Source: an uncultured Opitutia bacterium (GTDB taxonomy: Bacteria > Verrucomicrobiota > Verrucomicrobiia > Opitutales > UBA953). Taken from it: a DNA stretch of 6,200 nucleotides. Where the stretch lies: positions 1 through 6,200 of the forward strand of contig CAINSX010000095.1 of the NCBI GenBank assembly GCA_903853185.1. The letters run 5' to 3'. A model generated the notes under the pieces. The model ran no database searches. It saw only the letters and a list, made by a program, of their open reading frames with translations, and had not been told where the DNA came from. Both the position numbers and the translations under genes were made by a program. Positions 5,845-6,200 of the stretch are shown in pieces (within the stretch, counting starts at the first letter, position 1; each line of letters begins with the position of its first letter).

Positions 5845-6200
5845 TTCGTCCATCGCCTACCCGGCCGAAGCAGAGGCGTTCTGGGTCGGTCAGGCCGAGC
5901 TGGCGTCCGAGAAGATCGGCGACGAAGCCCTCGAGCGCATGACTCCGGCCGTAGCGCACCTTTCGGACCTCTTCACGACCGAGCGTCCCGGCAAGAATTT
6001 CCCTGACTATTTCGCCGACCCACGCCTGCTGGCCGGCTACGGCGTCTTCTTCCTGCCCCAGAGCTTTACGAGGACATCCCTTGCCCTAGCCCAAACCTGC
6101 GGCTTTCGCGGATGGAAGCCTTCGAGTGCGGTGCCTGCGATCCTCGACCTGGGTTCTGGTCCTGGCTCTTGCGGTGTCGCCGCCGCCTATCGACTTCGCC
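5831..6200 (+). CDS. Rsm22-like SAM-dependent methyltransferase, N-terminal part (3' end outside window)
   Basis: An open frame of 123 codons runs from the ATG at 5831 to the window edge without a stop. It begins MSPTDSSIAYPAEAEAFW and carries YFADPRLLAGYGVFFLPQSFTR (about 60-81) followed by ILDLGSGPGSCGVAAA (104-119), where DLGSGPG is motif I of a class I SAM-binding fold. A D/P-rich 'YxxDPxLxxxYxxFFxP' segment shortly before motif I is the arrangement seen in the Rsm22/ribosomal small-subunit-associated methyltransferase family. A generic class I methyltransferase is the fallback. The start is supported by GGAGG 9 nt upstream. It overlaps the end of recR by 14 nt, suggesting coupled expression in the ybaB-recR operon. 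Substrate and C-terminal features cannot be judged here. Confidence 0.75.
   Translation, partial: MSPTDSSIAYPAEAEAFWVGQAELASEKIGDEALERMTPAVAHLSDLFTTERPGKNFPDYFADPRLLAGYGVFFLPQSFTRTSLALAQTCGFRGWKPSSAVPAILDLGSGPGSCGVAAAYRLR

Noticed and set aside
1..6200. Mobile element, CRISPR, toxin-antitoxin or defence system
   Set aside because: No transposase, integrase, tandem repeat array or att-like repeat was seen. The PIN domain is fused to PhoH and is not a free VapC toxin, and every gene fits a housekeeping family.

Overview
This is a compact, gene-dense housekeeping window with roughly 60% G+C by eye. It holds seven protein genes in two strand blocks, with almost no non-coding DNA and no sign of mobile elements, CRISPR arrays, rRNA or tRNA. 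The PIN-PhoH, DUF971, YbaB-RecR and Rsm22-like set, the mix of GTG/ATG starts and the mostly weak Shine-Dalgarno sequences fit a GC-rich Verrucomicrobiota/Opitutae-like bacterium or a relative. This placement is an inference from protein flavour, because no rRNA or other marker is present.

Layout. At the left edge the 3' end of a lipoate--protein-ligase-like gene runs rightward and meets mutS head-on, their stop codons overlapping at 327-330. A leftward block then reads, in transcription order: a DUF971 protein (4833 to 4531), a PIN-PhoH RNase/ATPase (4484 to 2949) and mutS (2870 to 327). A short, perfect GC hairpin separates phoH from mutS. A 96-bp divergent gap (4834-4929) carries a second small hairpin. 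A rightward block follows: ybaB/ebfC (4930-5235), recR (5242-5844) and an Rsm22-like SAM methyltransferase that starts inside recR at 5831 and runs off the right edge.

How the genes relate. The theme is genome and RNA maintenance. MutS recognises mismatches; RecR works with RecF/RecO in loading RecA at gaps; YbaB is a nucleoid-associated protein usually encoded next to recR; PIN-PhoH is a probable RNase/RNA-remodelling ATPase; Rsm22-like enzymes are associated with ribosomes. The lipoate ligase is metabolic and faces the others, so it is probably only a neighbour.

I found no convincing new system. The points worth a second look are the overlapping convergent stops, a clamp-binding-like C-terminal tail on a shortened MutS, a roughly 50-residue insertion inside the PhoH ATPase domain, the two intergenic hairpins, the altered motif in the lipoate-ligase-like protein, and the methyltransferase gene nested in the recR end with its own strong ribosome binding site.
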